A stretch of DNA of 64,000 nt from Acanthochromis polyacanthus (taxonomy: Eukaryota > Chordata > Actinopteri > Pomacentridae), in contig NC_067118.1 in the NCBI RefSeq assembly GCF_021347895.1, positions 37,747,755 through 37,811,754 of the forward strand, read 5' to 3'. Under the pieces are notes generated by a model. It was not told the origin of the DNA, did not search any database, and saw only the letters and a list, made by a program, of their open reading frames with translations. This document shows positions 11,252-22,240 of this stretch, piece after piece (the first letter of the stretch is position 1; each line of letters opens with the position of its first letter). The translations under genes and the position numbers were made by a program.

Positions 11252-11787
11252 TTAACCCTCGTGTCGTCCTGCGGGTCAAAATTGATCCGTTTTAAAGTTG
11301 AAAATGTCGAAAAAAGAATATATTTTCACAGTGAAACTTCTTCAACATTTTTGGGAAATCTTTGAACATTTTTTTGGTGGAAAATAAAGAAATGTTAAAA
11401 TGTTTCTTTAAGAACATTCACAAAAAAAAAATCAACCAAAATCCAGCGAATTTCGCTGGATTTTGGTTGATTTTTTGTGAATGAAATATTAGAAGTTTTA
11501 CTGAAATATATATGGAATCATTTTAGATATTTTTGGGATTTTTTTTTTTTTTTGGAAGATTTTTACAAATTTTTTGAAAATATTCACGAGAATTTTCTTG
11601 CCACATTTGTTTTTTTTTTTAAATAAAACTTTTAAGGGAAACTTTTAAGCAATTATTGGAATTTTCTTCCTGGAGGTTTTGCAAATTTTCAGAAATTTGG
11701 GGAATTTTTTTGTTGAAATTTTTGGATTTTTTTCAGACAAGGAAACAATATTTTTCCGTGCCTTAAATGAGGACAACAGGACGGTTA
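11252..11787. mobile_element. TTAA MITE, copy 2, with internal hairpin
   Basis: The left end is TTAACCCTCGTGTCGTCC followed by TGCGGGTCAAAATTGA. The right end reads, on the opposite strand, CCGTCCTGTTGTCC with a mutated outer GTAA in place of TTAA. The interior is A/T homopolymer-rich, like copies 1 and 3. A long inverted repeat at 11,430-11,472 lies inside. There is no coding capacity; this appears to be the same TTAA-targeting family as the copies at 2358 and 16,348. Confidence 0.65.
11430..11472. repeat. Hairpin: two perfect 21-nt arms, 1-nt spacer
   Basis: The left arm 11,430-11,450 (ending CCAGCGAA) is the exact reverse complement of the right arm 11,452-11,472 (starting TTCGCTGG), with a single T between them. 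After A/T runs of unequal length the outer CATTCAC / GTGAATG also pair, extending the fold to about 70 bases. It lies inside a MITE. Confidence 0.9.
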
Positions 11788-13739
11788 CGTATTCAGGTCC
11801 GTATCTGTGATGACAGATTTGCCTTCCAGAAAAAAGAACCAACACACTCAGAAGGTAATCTGTAGAGCAAACACTTTCTCTATCACTTTCTGCAGCTCCG
11901 CCTTCCTCAAGGACAGCAGTCTGAGTAATGCATGGGAAACATTTGAATTAAGAAACACAATGGCTGCTTCAGTTTTATCCCAGACGTTGGCGCTTCATTT
12001 GTTCCAGGTCTGGCACACTGTTCTTCAGCTCTTTTCCTCGCTGCGTTATCGGGCTCTGTTCATGTCTGTCACCATTTTTCGGGGTGCTCTTAGGTAAAGG
12101 GCTCTCTGCTGCAAGGCCTGCAACATCTGGAACCAATACAGATGTGCTGGCTATCTGTGGTACCAGGGGGCTTGGAGGTTGTAGGCTGAGTTGGGGGTGG
12201 TGAGGGGCTGGGCTCGTTGCTGCTTTGGCCCTGGGGCCTCTGTGTGTCCCTGACTTCAAAATAGACTTGATTGCTAACAGCTGGCAGTCCTAACTCACCC
12301 CGTGTCAGAGCTCTCCTCTGATGTCAACCTTGTCAGTATCAAGGCCCGGACAATGGAAGGCTGGCAGCTCCGGTAAAGGTAGCGAGGAGGAGGGCTGTGT
12401 CCGTGTGAAATGAGATTCAGAGAATGCCCTTTTCTTTTATGAAGGTTGGTTACCATAAATGACATTCAAGTTTTTAGTCAAGGTGGCTCTGAATGAAGCA
12501 CACGCTCCACGCTGTGAATGAATCATAAAAAATCGGATGTTTAACCCCCTCATCCTCAAGGAAGACATGTAAAGGCATCCTGAATTTAAAAATCGGCAAT
12601 ATTACATCATTTTTCAGCCAGAAACTCTAAAAACAGAGCTGGCAGATTTTCGCTTTTCTGACGGTTCTTGAACATATCATTATATTTGATCAAAATCACT
12701 TTATTCCACAAAGTTTCACAAACTGAACTCCTTGCTTTCACCAGATTCTGTTAAGAAAAACAGAATAAAATGAAGCCGTGACTCAAGATTCAAAGAGTTC
12801 TCAGCTGACCTGGACTGAACTGCAGGCTGTGTTCACACGGAGCAGATGGAAGACAAATGTGGATACAAGGAAAAAAAATGTAAGTAATAAAATATCTGCA
12901 GTATATAGAGGCAGTTATGGTAACACTTTTGACCACTTTTTCAATTCTTGTGAAGCAAGTAACTTTCCTTTCCCCCACAAATTATTTATGGAATTAAAAC
13001 TGTGTCAGACTGAACAAAATACATTCTTGAGCTCTAGTTGTGCCGTTTCCATGGTGGTGCAGGATTTTATAACTGCAGTGAAAAATTAGAAGACATAGTA
13101 GAAAATTGTCGGGTTAAACTGGATGCACCTACATGTGACATCAGCGTAAAATAAATAGTATAATAAAGTATATCATATAATAAAATATAATGGCGCAAAC
13201 ACAATAACTGTGGGCTCATGCATCAGTATAACGGAACAATTAGAAGCTTCTATAATTAGCTGCATTTGATATAATCAGATTATGGGTGCCATTTAATCTG
13301 ATATAACCATAATTGATAAATCCAGCTAATCACTCTGATAATTAACATGTCTTTTAATTACTCTTAAATGTGCGTTTGATAGACTGGAGCTGCATCACAG
13401 CGAGGAAACTGTGTCCTGCGATTCCCCGCCACAGTATGAGTAAATAGGACAGCAACTCATTAGCATCCTTTATTATCCAATTACAAACTCTGCTCGGCTA
13501 ATTACCTCCAATCAGCAGGGAGAAAGAAAATGATTGACTTCTTGGAGGACAAGAGGACTCGTTTTAGGACGAAAAAGGACAAAGTGGTGTTTGGAAAGAG
13601 ACTCGCATGACGTGTGAGAGTATGGAAGTGTTTCTAGATAGAAGACAGCTGATAGTGTTGAGCGTTTGGACTAATAAGCACAAATAGCTTTACAGCAATA
13701 TGATTATGATGCAGGTATAAAACCTTTCATTTGTGGCTG
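11788..13739. other. Intergenic DNA without recognised genes
   Basis: Open frames on both strands at 11,807-12,259 overlap each other and have no recognised domain. There is no splice-flanked exon that I can support. Confidence 0.4.
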
Positions 13740-14908
13740 CACTGTAAAAAAAGAAGAAGAAGTTGTTTTTATGGTAAAATTCCTGTGGTGGCCAGAATGC
13801 TACCACAAAATTACAGTAAAACATTTTACACATTTAAGGTAAAGAAATGTATTGATGCTGTTGATTTTAGGGTTAAAAATGTGCTTCATTATATATTCTA
13901 CTTTAAAAAAAAAGCTTTTACTTTTCAGAGTGTGAAAATTAACATGAAAATACCATAAAAAATAAAGTTTGTCCAACTTATTATAAATATTGCAGCATTT
14001 TTCCATCATCAGCACAACATTTAGTGTATTTAACATTAAATATCTGTATTTTTAGCAACAAAAATTGTAACTAAAGAATGAAAATTGTATTGTTTTCGAG
14101 AATTAAATGCAAAAATTACAATTGTGTGATACACGTTTCAATATTTTTCCATTAAAAACTGTGCAGGAGTCGGGAAATGTATTTTTTCAAGAGAAAAAAA
14201 ATCTAAAAATCACAGTTTGATTCAGTGTTAAATAAACTGCATCAAACTGTTTTAGAGTTTATAGATTTTTACCATCACAGTTTGACAATTTTCACTGTAA
14301 AATGTATGAATTTTTTTTTTTACAGTGAACCACAAAATAAAATAAAATAAATGTCTTGATATTGTTGATTTTAGGTTTATAAATGTGCTTCATTCCATAT
14401 TTTTCTGTAAGAAAAGTGGTTTTAACCTTTCAAAATGTGAAAAATTTACATGAAAATACCATATAAAATAAGGTTTGTGTAACTTATTATAAATATTGCA
14501 GCATTTTTCCATCATCAGCACAACATTTAGTGTATTTAACATAATTAGGAATATTTTTTAGCAAAAATTGCACTTGAAGCTGTCCTAAATATTAAAGCAT
14601 ATGTCCATTATTAACATAAAAGTACATCAATTTGATGTAATAAATGCAGAAATTGCCATGTTACCTCTTATAAATATTGCAGCATGTTTCCATTATCGGT
14701 ACAACAATTTGTGCATTTAACTGGGGAAAAACTGCATTTTTTGAGAATTAAACGCAAAAAATTACAGCATTCTTATACATATTACGGCATTTTTCCATTA
14801 AAAACTATGCAGGACTCAGATAAAGTATTTTTCCAAGAGAAAAATATCTAAAAAACACACTTTTCTGTGACAGTTTTCACTGTAAAATTACAAACATTTT
14901 TTACAGTG
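13740..14908. mobile_element. hAT-like MITE, duplicated in tandem
   Basis: The outer ends are CACTGTAAAAAA and its exact complement TTTTTTACAGTG, a terminal repeat typical of hAT-like MITEs in fish. A further TTTTTTTTTACAGTG lies in the middle near 14,313-14,327. The interior repeats itself: the phrase 'ttattaTAAATATTGCAGC' and the following 'CATCATCAGCACAACATTTA' occur near 13,980 and again near 14,485, with degenerate third and fourth copies near 14,670 and 14,770. The block therefore looks like two related units of about 580 bp joined head to tail. No clear 8-bp target duplication was found, and it has no coding capacity. Confidence 0.6.
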
Positions 14909-15532
14909 GTGCTGCTAAAACAAAAACATGTTTAGTTCTGACTTCAGCAGACATCTATGATTTGTAGTTTATATTTTAATTTAGCGAAATGTAAGAGTTA
15001 AACACACTTCTGATACTCTAAAGTCTCATTTCCACTTGGTCTGTTCTACCTCTGAGGTTATTTTCTTCCACACATTACTATTGAGTTTATGATGAGAAAA
15101 GATAGGAAAATAATTTCCAAACAGCTGCAGAAACGATTATCCTTCACCGGAGGATGAAGGGCGGCTCCTGCACAAGGTTGTGCTTATAACAGAGCTATGC
15201 ATCATTATTAGACAATTAATTACTCTTGTCATTAACTGGCTCCGGCGTTCTGGGGGGATTCAGTCACAGATGTTTCGAACTAGGCTTTGACACCGCTATC
15301 CATAACTGAGGAGGAACGGATCCTGTTTCAAGCTTCCGACCAAGAACTTTCACTTCTTTGCTCAAATTTACGTCTTCTCTCGGCTACTTTTGAGGCTTTG
15401 AAAGATGTCAGGAAAAGGCCAGAAATAGCGCAGGGCAGGCCGCTGGGACGAGCTGTTGTTTACAGACAGTGACAGGGATGAAGGACCTCTGTGCTCTGGT
15501 GCCGGGCCTGAAGCCTCAGGGGTGGGGATGCT
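14909..15532. other. Intergenic DNA
   Basis: No gene or repeat was recognised between the hAT-like block and the minisatellite. Confidence 0.4.
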
Positions 15533-16288
15533 GCAACACACACAAAAACACATGTATGTGCAGTGCAGAGACACAAAACACACACAAAAACACATGTACG
15601 TGCAGTGCAGAGACCCAAAACACACATAAAACACATGTAAGTGCAGTACAGAGACCCAAAACACACACAAAAACACATGTACGTGCAGTGCAGAGACACA
15701 AAACACACACAAAAACACATGTACATGCAATGCAGGGACCCAAAACACACACAAAAACACATGTACGTGCAGTGCAGAGACACAAAACACACATAAAACA
15801 CATGTAAGTGCAGTGCAGAGACACAAAACACACATAAAACACATGTAAGTGCATTGCAGAGACACAAAACACACACAAAAACACATGTACGTGCAGTGCA
15901 GAGACCCAAAACACACATAAAAGCACATGTAAGTGCAGTGCAGATACACAAAACACACACAAAACCACATATGTGCAGTGCAGAGACACAAAACACACAC
16001 ACACATGTACGTACACACACACACACAACACAAACAACACACACAAAACACATGTACGTGCAAGTGCAGAGACAAAACACACACAAAAACACATGTACGT
16101 GCAGTGCAGAGACCAAAACACACACAAAAACACATGTACGTGCAGTGCAGAGACCCAAAAACACATAAAAGCACATGTACGTGCAGTGCAGACACAAAAC
16201 ACACACAAACCACATACGTGCAGTGCAGAGACACAAAACACACACAAAAACACATGTACGTGCGGTGCAGAGACCCAAAACACACACA
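15533..16288. repeat. Minisatellite, ~42-bp unit, about 18 copies
   Basis: The unit runs CACATGTACGTGCAGTGCAG then AGACACAAAACACACACAAAAA, with variants TACGTG/TAAGTG/TATGTG and GACAC/GACCC. Units are about 40-43 bp and differ by small indels in the CA-rich half. Near 16,000-16,050 several units collapse into plain CA repeats. The plus strand is strongly biased to A and C. Long open frames in several phases on both strands (up to 305 codons, Cys/Val/Phe-rich on the minus strand) are by-products of a unit length that avoids stops. They are not genes. Confidence 0.93.
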
Positions 16289-16347
16289 TGGTTTTCATTC
16301 CTTTTTATTGTCCGGCCCACAAATCTGCAAAAATGCGTGTTTCTAAT

Positions 16348-17121
16348 TTAACCCTCCTGTTAAGGGCACCAAAAAATATTACTTCTTCGTCTGAAAAAAA
16401 ATAAAAATTCAGCAAAAAAATGCCCCAAATTTCTGAAAATTTGCAAAACCTTCAGGATGAAAATTCCAGTAATTCCTTAAAAGTTTTCCTTAAGAGTTTT
16501 AGTTTTAAAAGTTCCCCAAATTTGGCAAGAAAATTCTTGCAAATATTTTCAAAAACTTTGTAAAAAAATCTTCCAAAAAAGTCCTAAAAATATCTAAAGT
16601 GATCACATACATATCAGTAAAACTTCTATTTTCTTGAAGAACATTCACAAAAATCTTTTTTTGTAATTGCTCTTAAAGAAATATTTTTAACATTTTCTTT
16701 TCACACCAAAAAATGTTCAAAGATTTCTCAAAAATGCTGAAAATGTGGACATTCTTAAAATTTTCTCTCGAAAGTTTTATTTTGAAAAATCCCCCAAATT
16801 TGGCAAGAAAATTCTTGTAAATATTTTTTTAAAAATGAGTAAAAATTTTCAAAAAAAATCCTAAAAAATAAATCGTAAAGTGATTACATACATGTCAGTA
16901 AAACTTCTATTTTCTTGAAGAACATTCAAGCCAATTTTTTTGCCTGAATGTTAAGAAACATTTTTAACTTTTCTTTTTTTCCACCAAAAATGATTAAAGA
17001 TTTTCCAAAAATGTTGAAAATGTGGACATCAGAAGTTTGACTGTCAAAACATTTTCTTTTATCCACATTTTCAAACTTTAAATCGGGTCAATTTTGACCT
17101 GCAGGACGACAGGAGGGTTAA
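16348..17121. mobile_element. TTAA MITE, copy 3, with internal duplication
   Basis: TTAA occurs at both edges (16,348-16,351 and 17,118-17,121). The ends read CCCTCCTGTTAAGGGC and, on the opposite strand, CCCTCCTGTCGTCCTG, continuing with CAGGTCAAAATTGACCCG. The interior carries two similar halves: 'caaatttGGCAAGAAAATTC' appears near 16,520 and again near 16,797, each followed by a matching 'CAGTAAAACTTCTATTTTC' and an ACATTC-containing segment. This makes it about twice the length of copy 1. Confidence 0.72.
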
Positions 17122-19809
17122 CTTGAATCACTGTGTTCCTGTTTCCTCATCTGCTGACCAGAAAAATCTCCTAAAGCTGATTTTACAAGAAATCCACAAC
17201 CTAATGATGTAATCTATGCTGACCACCACCCTTATGTAATTTATGCACTCTGGTCAACTGCAGCCTCTTTGCTGGTGAAATAAGAAGTAAAACAACAACA
17301 ACAAAGAAATAAGCGCAGTGCAATATTGACAAATTCTGTTTAATATTGTGTGATACTCTTCTCTTAAAATACAGTCTTTTCTGAGGTAGACTATTACAGT
17401 TCAAGAACATTATTATCATTTTTAAAACAGACATCAAAAAAGACATGAAATAAATACTTTCATGTACAATATGCCGCAAAAATGAGGTAGAAATGGTTAC
17501 AGAAAATGTACAATAACCGAGAACAAAGTTACTGCGATAACAGATCGAAAAAACGTACAAAATAAAAGCTCGTTTTGTTGGACAAACTGTCGGGAGCAGA
17601 GGGGGCAAGGAATCCAAACGTCGTAGCTCTTCGTTCTTATTCCATTCCTGTAATTACACGTGAATAATCGGCGGAGTTATCTCGCTGGAGGCAGGGCTCG
17701 TTCTGTAATTTGTAAATGTGTTTTTTTTTTTTCCTTTTCTGAGACAGCGATCAGTATGCACGGTGGGGCTGACTCTGATTGATCCGGCTGTACGGCGTGA
17801 CTGAAGCCACCAGCTGGAGAGGGGAGGCTGCAGCGCGATATAGGATTGCCGGACATCAATCAGACCACTTCCACTCCGGAGGAATCGGTATGAGGGGCAG
17901 AGGGAGAGAAGGGGGGCGGGGAGAAGATACAACGCCACATGGCCACTAGGGCTTGTGGCCAGGGGGCAGTCCAATCTAACGAGATTACATTGGGGAGGGA
18001 AAAAGAGAAAAAGAATGATGAGGGGCAGGAAGGAGGGCGGGAGGGAGGACGGTAGGAAATATTACATCATTCTGTGTATTCCTCCTCAGGACCATGGCAA
18101 CAGTCGAACACATACAGGCCTGTGACCGGCTTTTTCCAGCTTGTTAAAGCAGAACTGTGGAACAGCTGGGAAAGGAGCTGGATTTTTGTTGTTTTTGGAT
18201 TGTCTCCATGTTGGGTTCATCCACAACATGAACGTGAATCATTAGGCTTTGGGATTTCTTAAAAGCTAAAACTTCTTTTCTTTGTTGTTTTCATCTGTGT
18301 TGGGTTTTTTTTATATTCTGGATGGTATTTTTGTGCTCAAATGTTCACCGTCAGTGCCGATTGTTGTATTTACATTTTCTAGAAGAGCGGGCATGCAATA
18401 TGTAAACACTGGATAACACGGAGCGTTTGTCCAACAAAAAAGGAATATTTTCTGTTTCTACATAGCGTTTTTCTTTAAGACAATCATCACTCCACAAAAA
18501 CTACAATAAAAACAAAGGATAAAAGAACAGAAAGAAACATATTTATATATTCATATATAATAATACATGGATTTATGGCATCAAATATCCTTTTGAATAC
18601 CTGATTACATTCAATGTTACTGCTTTGTAGCATATTCAGTTTCTCTTCCCGAGGTAAAAGCCAGCTGCGGCGGGGTGTTACTGTCAGGTTTCTCCTCGCT
18701 CCGTTATCTCGCCACTCTCCTAAGACCCTAAGATTACATACATTCTTTATTTCAAATTTCTGAGGTAAAGAAATTCTTCCTGAGCATTTCAAACAAGACT
18801 ACACGCTATGAAAACAAAAGGAGTACGTGAAATAGAGAAAACAGACATGCTGTAGGAGAAGCTGGTGCACGAGGTGGGAAAGAGTCGATCTGACCGTGGG
18901 GTTCTCAAGGAAAACTGCCGGCGATGTGGAATGTGACTGATAATAACCTAAGTTGACAGTGAATTGTACCGTGTTAAGTGTGAACATGGCGCCACAGGTG
19001 AGTTTAATATGTATTTCTATAATCAACGTGTTGTCAGTGTAACAGCAAGATTTCATTTAAACAGCTCATCTGGTTAGAATTCTACACACTTTTCTTCAGA
19101 AAAGTCAGGAGAAGCTGTTGTGTTCTGATTTGGTTAAAAGCTATAAGGAGTATTACTTTGTGATTTGGAGGTCCAGTCCTTGTTGAGAAATTTACCAGTA
19201 AACTGCTGATTATGTATTTGGTTTAAACGAGTTTTTTGGTCAAAAACGGTGGCTGGCTGAAATGTTGCTGATCCAAGCCCTTTGTACTGAATGATTAATG
19301 GCAATCCAATGACTAAACCAACATTAGGATAACATGGAAGTGGACTGGTAATAAATAGGATCCTGAGAGTAGCAGCCAAGGGGGGATTTTCCAAACCCTG
19401 ATTATCCATAATCTTGGACCACGTCACCTAGCAACAAATAATTGAATTTTGTCCTGGACGCAAGGCTAATCAGGATCTCTGAGAGCATCCAAATAGCTAA
19501 TATCTGATTTTCCCATTGGCCAAACGACTGAGACGCTAACCCACTCAGCAAGGCCAATTCATCTTTCTTCTCTTTGGGAAAATAAAATATTGCAGGTAAT
19601 TCATAGCAAAACAAAAACAGCACACCCTGGGCATGCTTCTGCCAGTGAAACAACTCTGTCAGCTCTCCTGTACCGTCAAGCTTCTCTAGCTCTTTTGGCT
19701 GCATAATCTGTAATTACAAAACAACGACAAAACATTCCCAGAGGCTTGCGAAGTCGAAGCAAAGACAGGGGTCGGCGGTGCAGTCCGAGTGCAGAGACCG
19801 GCTGCCTTC
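17122..19809 (-). other. 3' flank and probable 3' UTR of fignl2
   Basis: No coding region was recognised. The part next to the gene would be transcribed as its 3' untranslated region. Minus-strand frames such as 19,402-19,704 and 17,201-17,617 show no family resemblance. Confidence 0.4.
18746..18751 (-). terminator. Candidate polyadenylation signal of fignl2
   Basis: AATAAA on the minus strand (plus TTTATT), about 1.06 kb beyond the fignl2 stop codon. Other AATAAA matches exist further left, so the true cleavage site is not fixed. Confidence 0.25.
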
Positions 19810-20718
19810 TCAGTGGCTATACATCTTGCTCCACTCTATACAAGTGTCCAGTTCTTTTGTGGTGGTGTGTGGCCGACCTTGCAGAAGGCATTCTCAAAGT
19901 CTGTGAAGTCTGGGGGTTTGGAGGATGGGGTGAGGCCGTGCATGGCCTCCAGCTGGGGAGGAGGCTGAGGAGAGGCGCCTGCTGGCTGAGCTGCAGCAGC
20001 TCCCACACTGAGAAGCCCTCAGTGCGCTGCAGCACGGCGCCCAACTCCCTCTCGCTCAGGCTGCAGCCTTGAGGCGACAGCGCCTGCAGCAGCGCCTGCG
20101 AGCAGCACCTGCCTGCGCATCCCCCATCCGGTGGCCGACGTGATACCGCTTGGCAAAGCTCCGGTGAACGGCTTCTTGCAGCAGATCTGGCCTTCCGTAG
20201 CAATACGAGAATCACCAAGACCTGTGGTCCCCACCTGGGCTTTTCCAGGGTGGTCAGCAGTATCTGACTCAGCCCCTCCTCCCTCCATGGCCTCCACCTG
20301 GCTCAGCAGCACCACTGAGGGCTGCCGAGCCGCCGCCACCTGCAACAGAGACCCCAGAATGTGCTCTGCCTCCGGCTTCCCTTTAGAGGCCAGCATGGCT
20401 CCACTCAAGCGGTAGAAGGAAGCCCCCAACTGAGAGGCCAGCGAACGAGTAAGTGTCTTCTTTCCCCCTCCTCTTGGGCCAAACAGCAGGACGGTTCTTG
20501 GTGGCCGCATCACTGGGACTGGGCCTCAACACGGGCCACAGCAGGTCCTGCCTCCAGGGCAGCCTTGACATGGGTGAGCCCAGCCAGCTCGCCCCAGCCC
20601 AGTGCAGGGCTGCAGTCTAATAACTCCCCGTTGACGAGGTCTAACAGTCGCGGGTCTGGGCTCTTCATAGTCCTCAACAGTTGAAGAACCTAATGGAGGG
20701 CGTTTGAGGGCCTGGGAG

Positions 20719-20754
<36 letters not shown>

Positions 20755-21870
20755 GTGAAGCCCTGCTCCGACACCCCGTTCTCCCCCGTCATGCCTGCTG
20801 GAGGGCTGTACTCCCCTGCCCCAAACTGAGGAGACACCAGGGGCTGGGAGGAGGGCTTGCTGGACTTAAAGGTTTGAGGGTCTGTGCTGCCTGAACTGCT
20901 GTAGCCATTTCCTCTGCACTCTGTTTTGTCATTCACGCTATAGGGTGAGTTTCCCCCAGCTTTAAGGGCTCATAACTGTATTTTCTGTACCGAGACCTGT
21001 CCCCGCTGTCATCCTCCTCTACACTCATCTCAAACGCTTTTCTTTTTAATGTGCCTCCGGACTCAGACGTACCGAGGTTGGTGCTCTGGTAACTGTAGCT
21101 GCCTCCTACCACTGTGGGTCTGGTGGGAACCGGAGTAGGGGCTGGTAGACCTGAGGGCAGGTAAGTTGCAGAGGGGTGGCTGTAGCTGGGAGCGAGGCTG
21201 GTCTGGGGAGGGTACGTGCTTGGGGGGTAGTTATAGACCGGTGTGGTGGGGCTGTAGCTGGGCACTAGAGTAGGGGTGGACTGGAGAGTGTGGAGGAGGC
21301 GGGGGGAAGTGCTGCACTGGGTTGCGGACAGAACCCTGAGGAGAGATAGGTGCCATTGTAGCTCGAGGGGTATTCGCTGGAACCGCTGCAGGAGCTGCTG
21401 CCACTGTAGCCAGAGTCTGAGAGGTTACTGTTCACCACCGACACAGTGCCAACCCCCGGAGGGCCTGTGGACGTGGGGACAGTCTTGGAGCCCGGGTGGC
21501 TGTCGTGGCCTCCAGGGGGCACCAGGGGATAGGAGGCGTCAGTGCTGTGCGTTAGCGGCCAAGGTTCCGGCTCAGTCTTCTGGCCGTTGAGGCCCCCGAA
21601 GGCCCCCGGCTCTGGGTAAGTGCCCACAGCAGGAGGCCGGTCGTACGGTGAGTCCAGCACACCCGCGTACTTCTCAGCGTAGCGCTTCAACAAGTTGGAG
21701 GCGGTGAGGGCCGAGATGTCGTCGTTGGCCCAGGCGTAGTTGTAGGAGCCGCGGCCGCGTCCAGAGTAGAATTCTGATTTATGGGCCGGAGAGGAGGTGG
21801 TGGAGGAGACGTCCAGGTGCTGCTCAGGCCACTGGCTGAGGGGCTGGGCATGCTCAGGGTTCCAGTGCAT
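19810..21870 (-). CDS. fignl2: Fidgetin-like protein 2, frame broken by ~11 indels
   Basis: An AAA-family protein of the fidgetin group; fidgetins are microtubule-severing enzymes, and FIGNL2 acts at the cytoskeleton of migrating cells. The start is ATG at 21,870, and the N-terminal MHWNPEHAQPLSQWPEQH and DDISALTASNLLKRYAEKY blocks are diagnostic. A Pro/Ser/Tyr-rich linker follows (with PSGLPAPTP and LKRKAFE), then a polyglutamine run, then VKAAL and LLWPVLRP leading into the AAA core (RPPRTVLLFGPRGGGKK at about 20,508-20,457). The C-terminus DFTDFENAFCKVG ... KELDTCIEWSKMYSH-stop matches fidgetin. Total length would be about 686 codons, near the family size. Frame breaks lie near 21,268, 20,960, 20,675, 20,550, 20,515, 20,250, 20,205, 20,140, 20,105, 19,960 and 19,850. 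All look like one-base indels, and homology resumes in a new frame each time. I see no plain nonsense codon. Walker A lacks its Thr/Ser, and Walker B reads VVLLSQVEAM instead of ending in two acidic residues. Confidence 0.85.
20457..20480 (-). other. Degenerate Walker A motif in fignl2
   Basis: The codons read GPRGGGKK. Fidgetin has GPRGTGKT, so the Thr after the invariant Lys, which helps hold magnesium-ATP, is Lys here. The local frame is open on both sides for tens of codons, so this is not caused by a frameshift at the motif itself. Confidence 0.7.
20721..20753 (-). repeat. (CAG)11 polyglutamine tract in fignl2
   Basis: Eleven perfect CTG units on the plus strand are read on the coding strand as eleven CAG codons. 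They lie in the disordered linker before the AAA domain, just after a GVSEQGFT segment. Tracts like this often vary in length between individuals. Confidence 0.9.
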
Positions 21871-21883
21871 CTTTAACAGGCCT
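21871..21883 (-). other. Splice acceptor and short 5' leader of fignl2 exon
   Basis: The minus strand reads TTTTTTTTGCCAG|GCCTGTTAAAGATG. A pyrimidine tract and CAG mark the acceptor at 21,883-21,882, so the coding exon begins at 21,881, eleven bases before the start codon. A preserved intron boundary argues against a processed retrocopy. The upstream exon must be untranslated and lie at higher coordinates. Confidence 0.75.
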
Positions 21884-22240
21884 GGCAAAAAAAACACACA
21901 AAGAAACCAAGTTATAATCTTCTTCTAGTCATGACATAAATCCATTTATGGCCACATAACATCTCTGGCAATTGCTTCTGGACTATTATGATCGGAGAGG
22001 AGATGTTTTCTTTCTCTACTTTAAAGAATATTTGTCACGTCTCAAATGCATCAGCTTTACTTTTCAAAGCGTTTTCTTTACCTTGAAGAGCATTTCATGT
22101 TCCAAGGTTGCCAATATCGCTAAAAAAAAAAAAAAAAAAAATCACACAAATTATTATTTTTTTAATTTTCAAGTGAAATTACTCTTTCAATGTTAACATA
22201 AAACTTCATTTTGAAGTAAATGCTCTCTGCAAAACTTGGG

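Noticed and set aside
13740..14908. 8-bp target duplication expected for a hAT element
   Set aside because: Left TGTGGCTG and right GTGCTGCT are similar only when shifted; not a convincing duplication.
15533..16288. CRISPR-like array of repeated units
   Set aside because: The units are contiguous and similar over their whole length, with no unique spacers, and the genome is a vertebrate.
15368..16404. Very long open frames (up to 305 codons) on both strands
   Set aside because: They are translations of a minisatellite with a stop-free unit; composition is Cys/Val/Phe or His/Thr/Gln repeats with no domain.
20131..20684. Plus-strand frames opposite the fignl2 AAA domain
   Set aside because: Antisense shadows of the fignl2 coding sequence.
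20655..20692. A small intron in fignl2 explaining one frame change (TTAG|GTTC)
   Set aside because: There is no matching donor or room for an intron; a single-base indel is simpler.
19810..21870. fignl2 as a processed retrocopy
   Set aside because: A good splice acceptor with pyrimidine tract precedes the exon and no poly-A remnant follows the stop. The coding region may simply be a single exon, so absence of introns is not evidence of retroposition.
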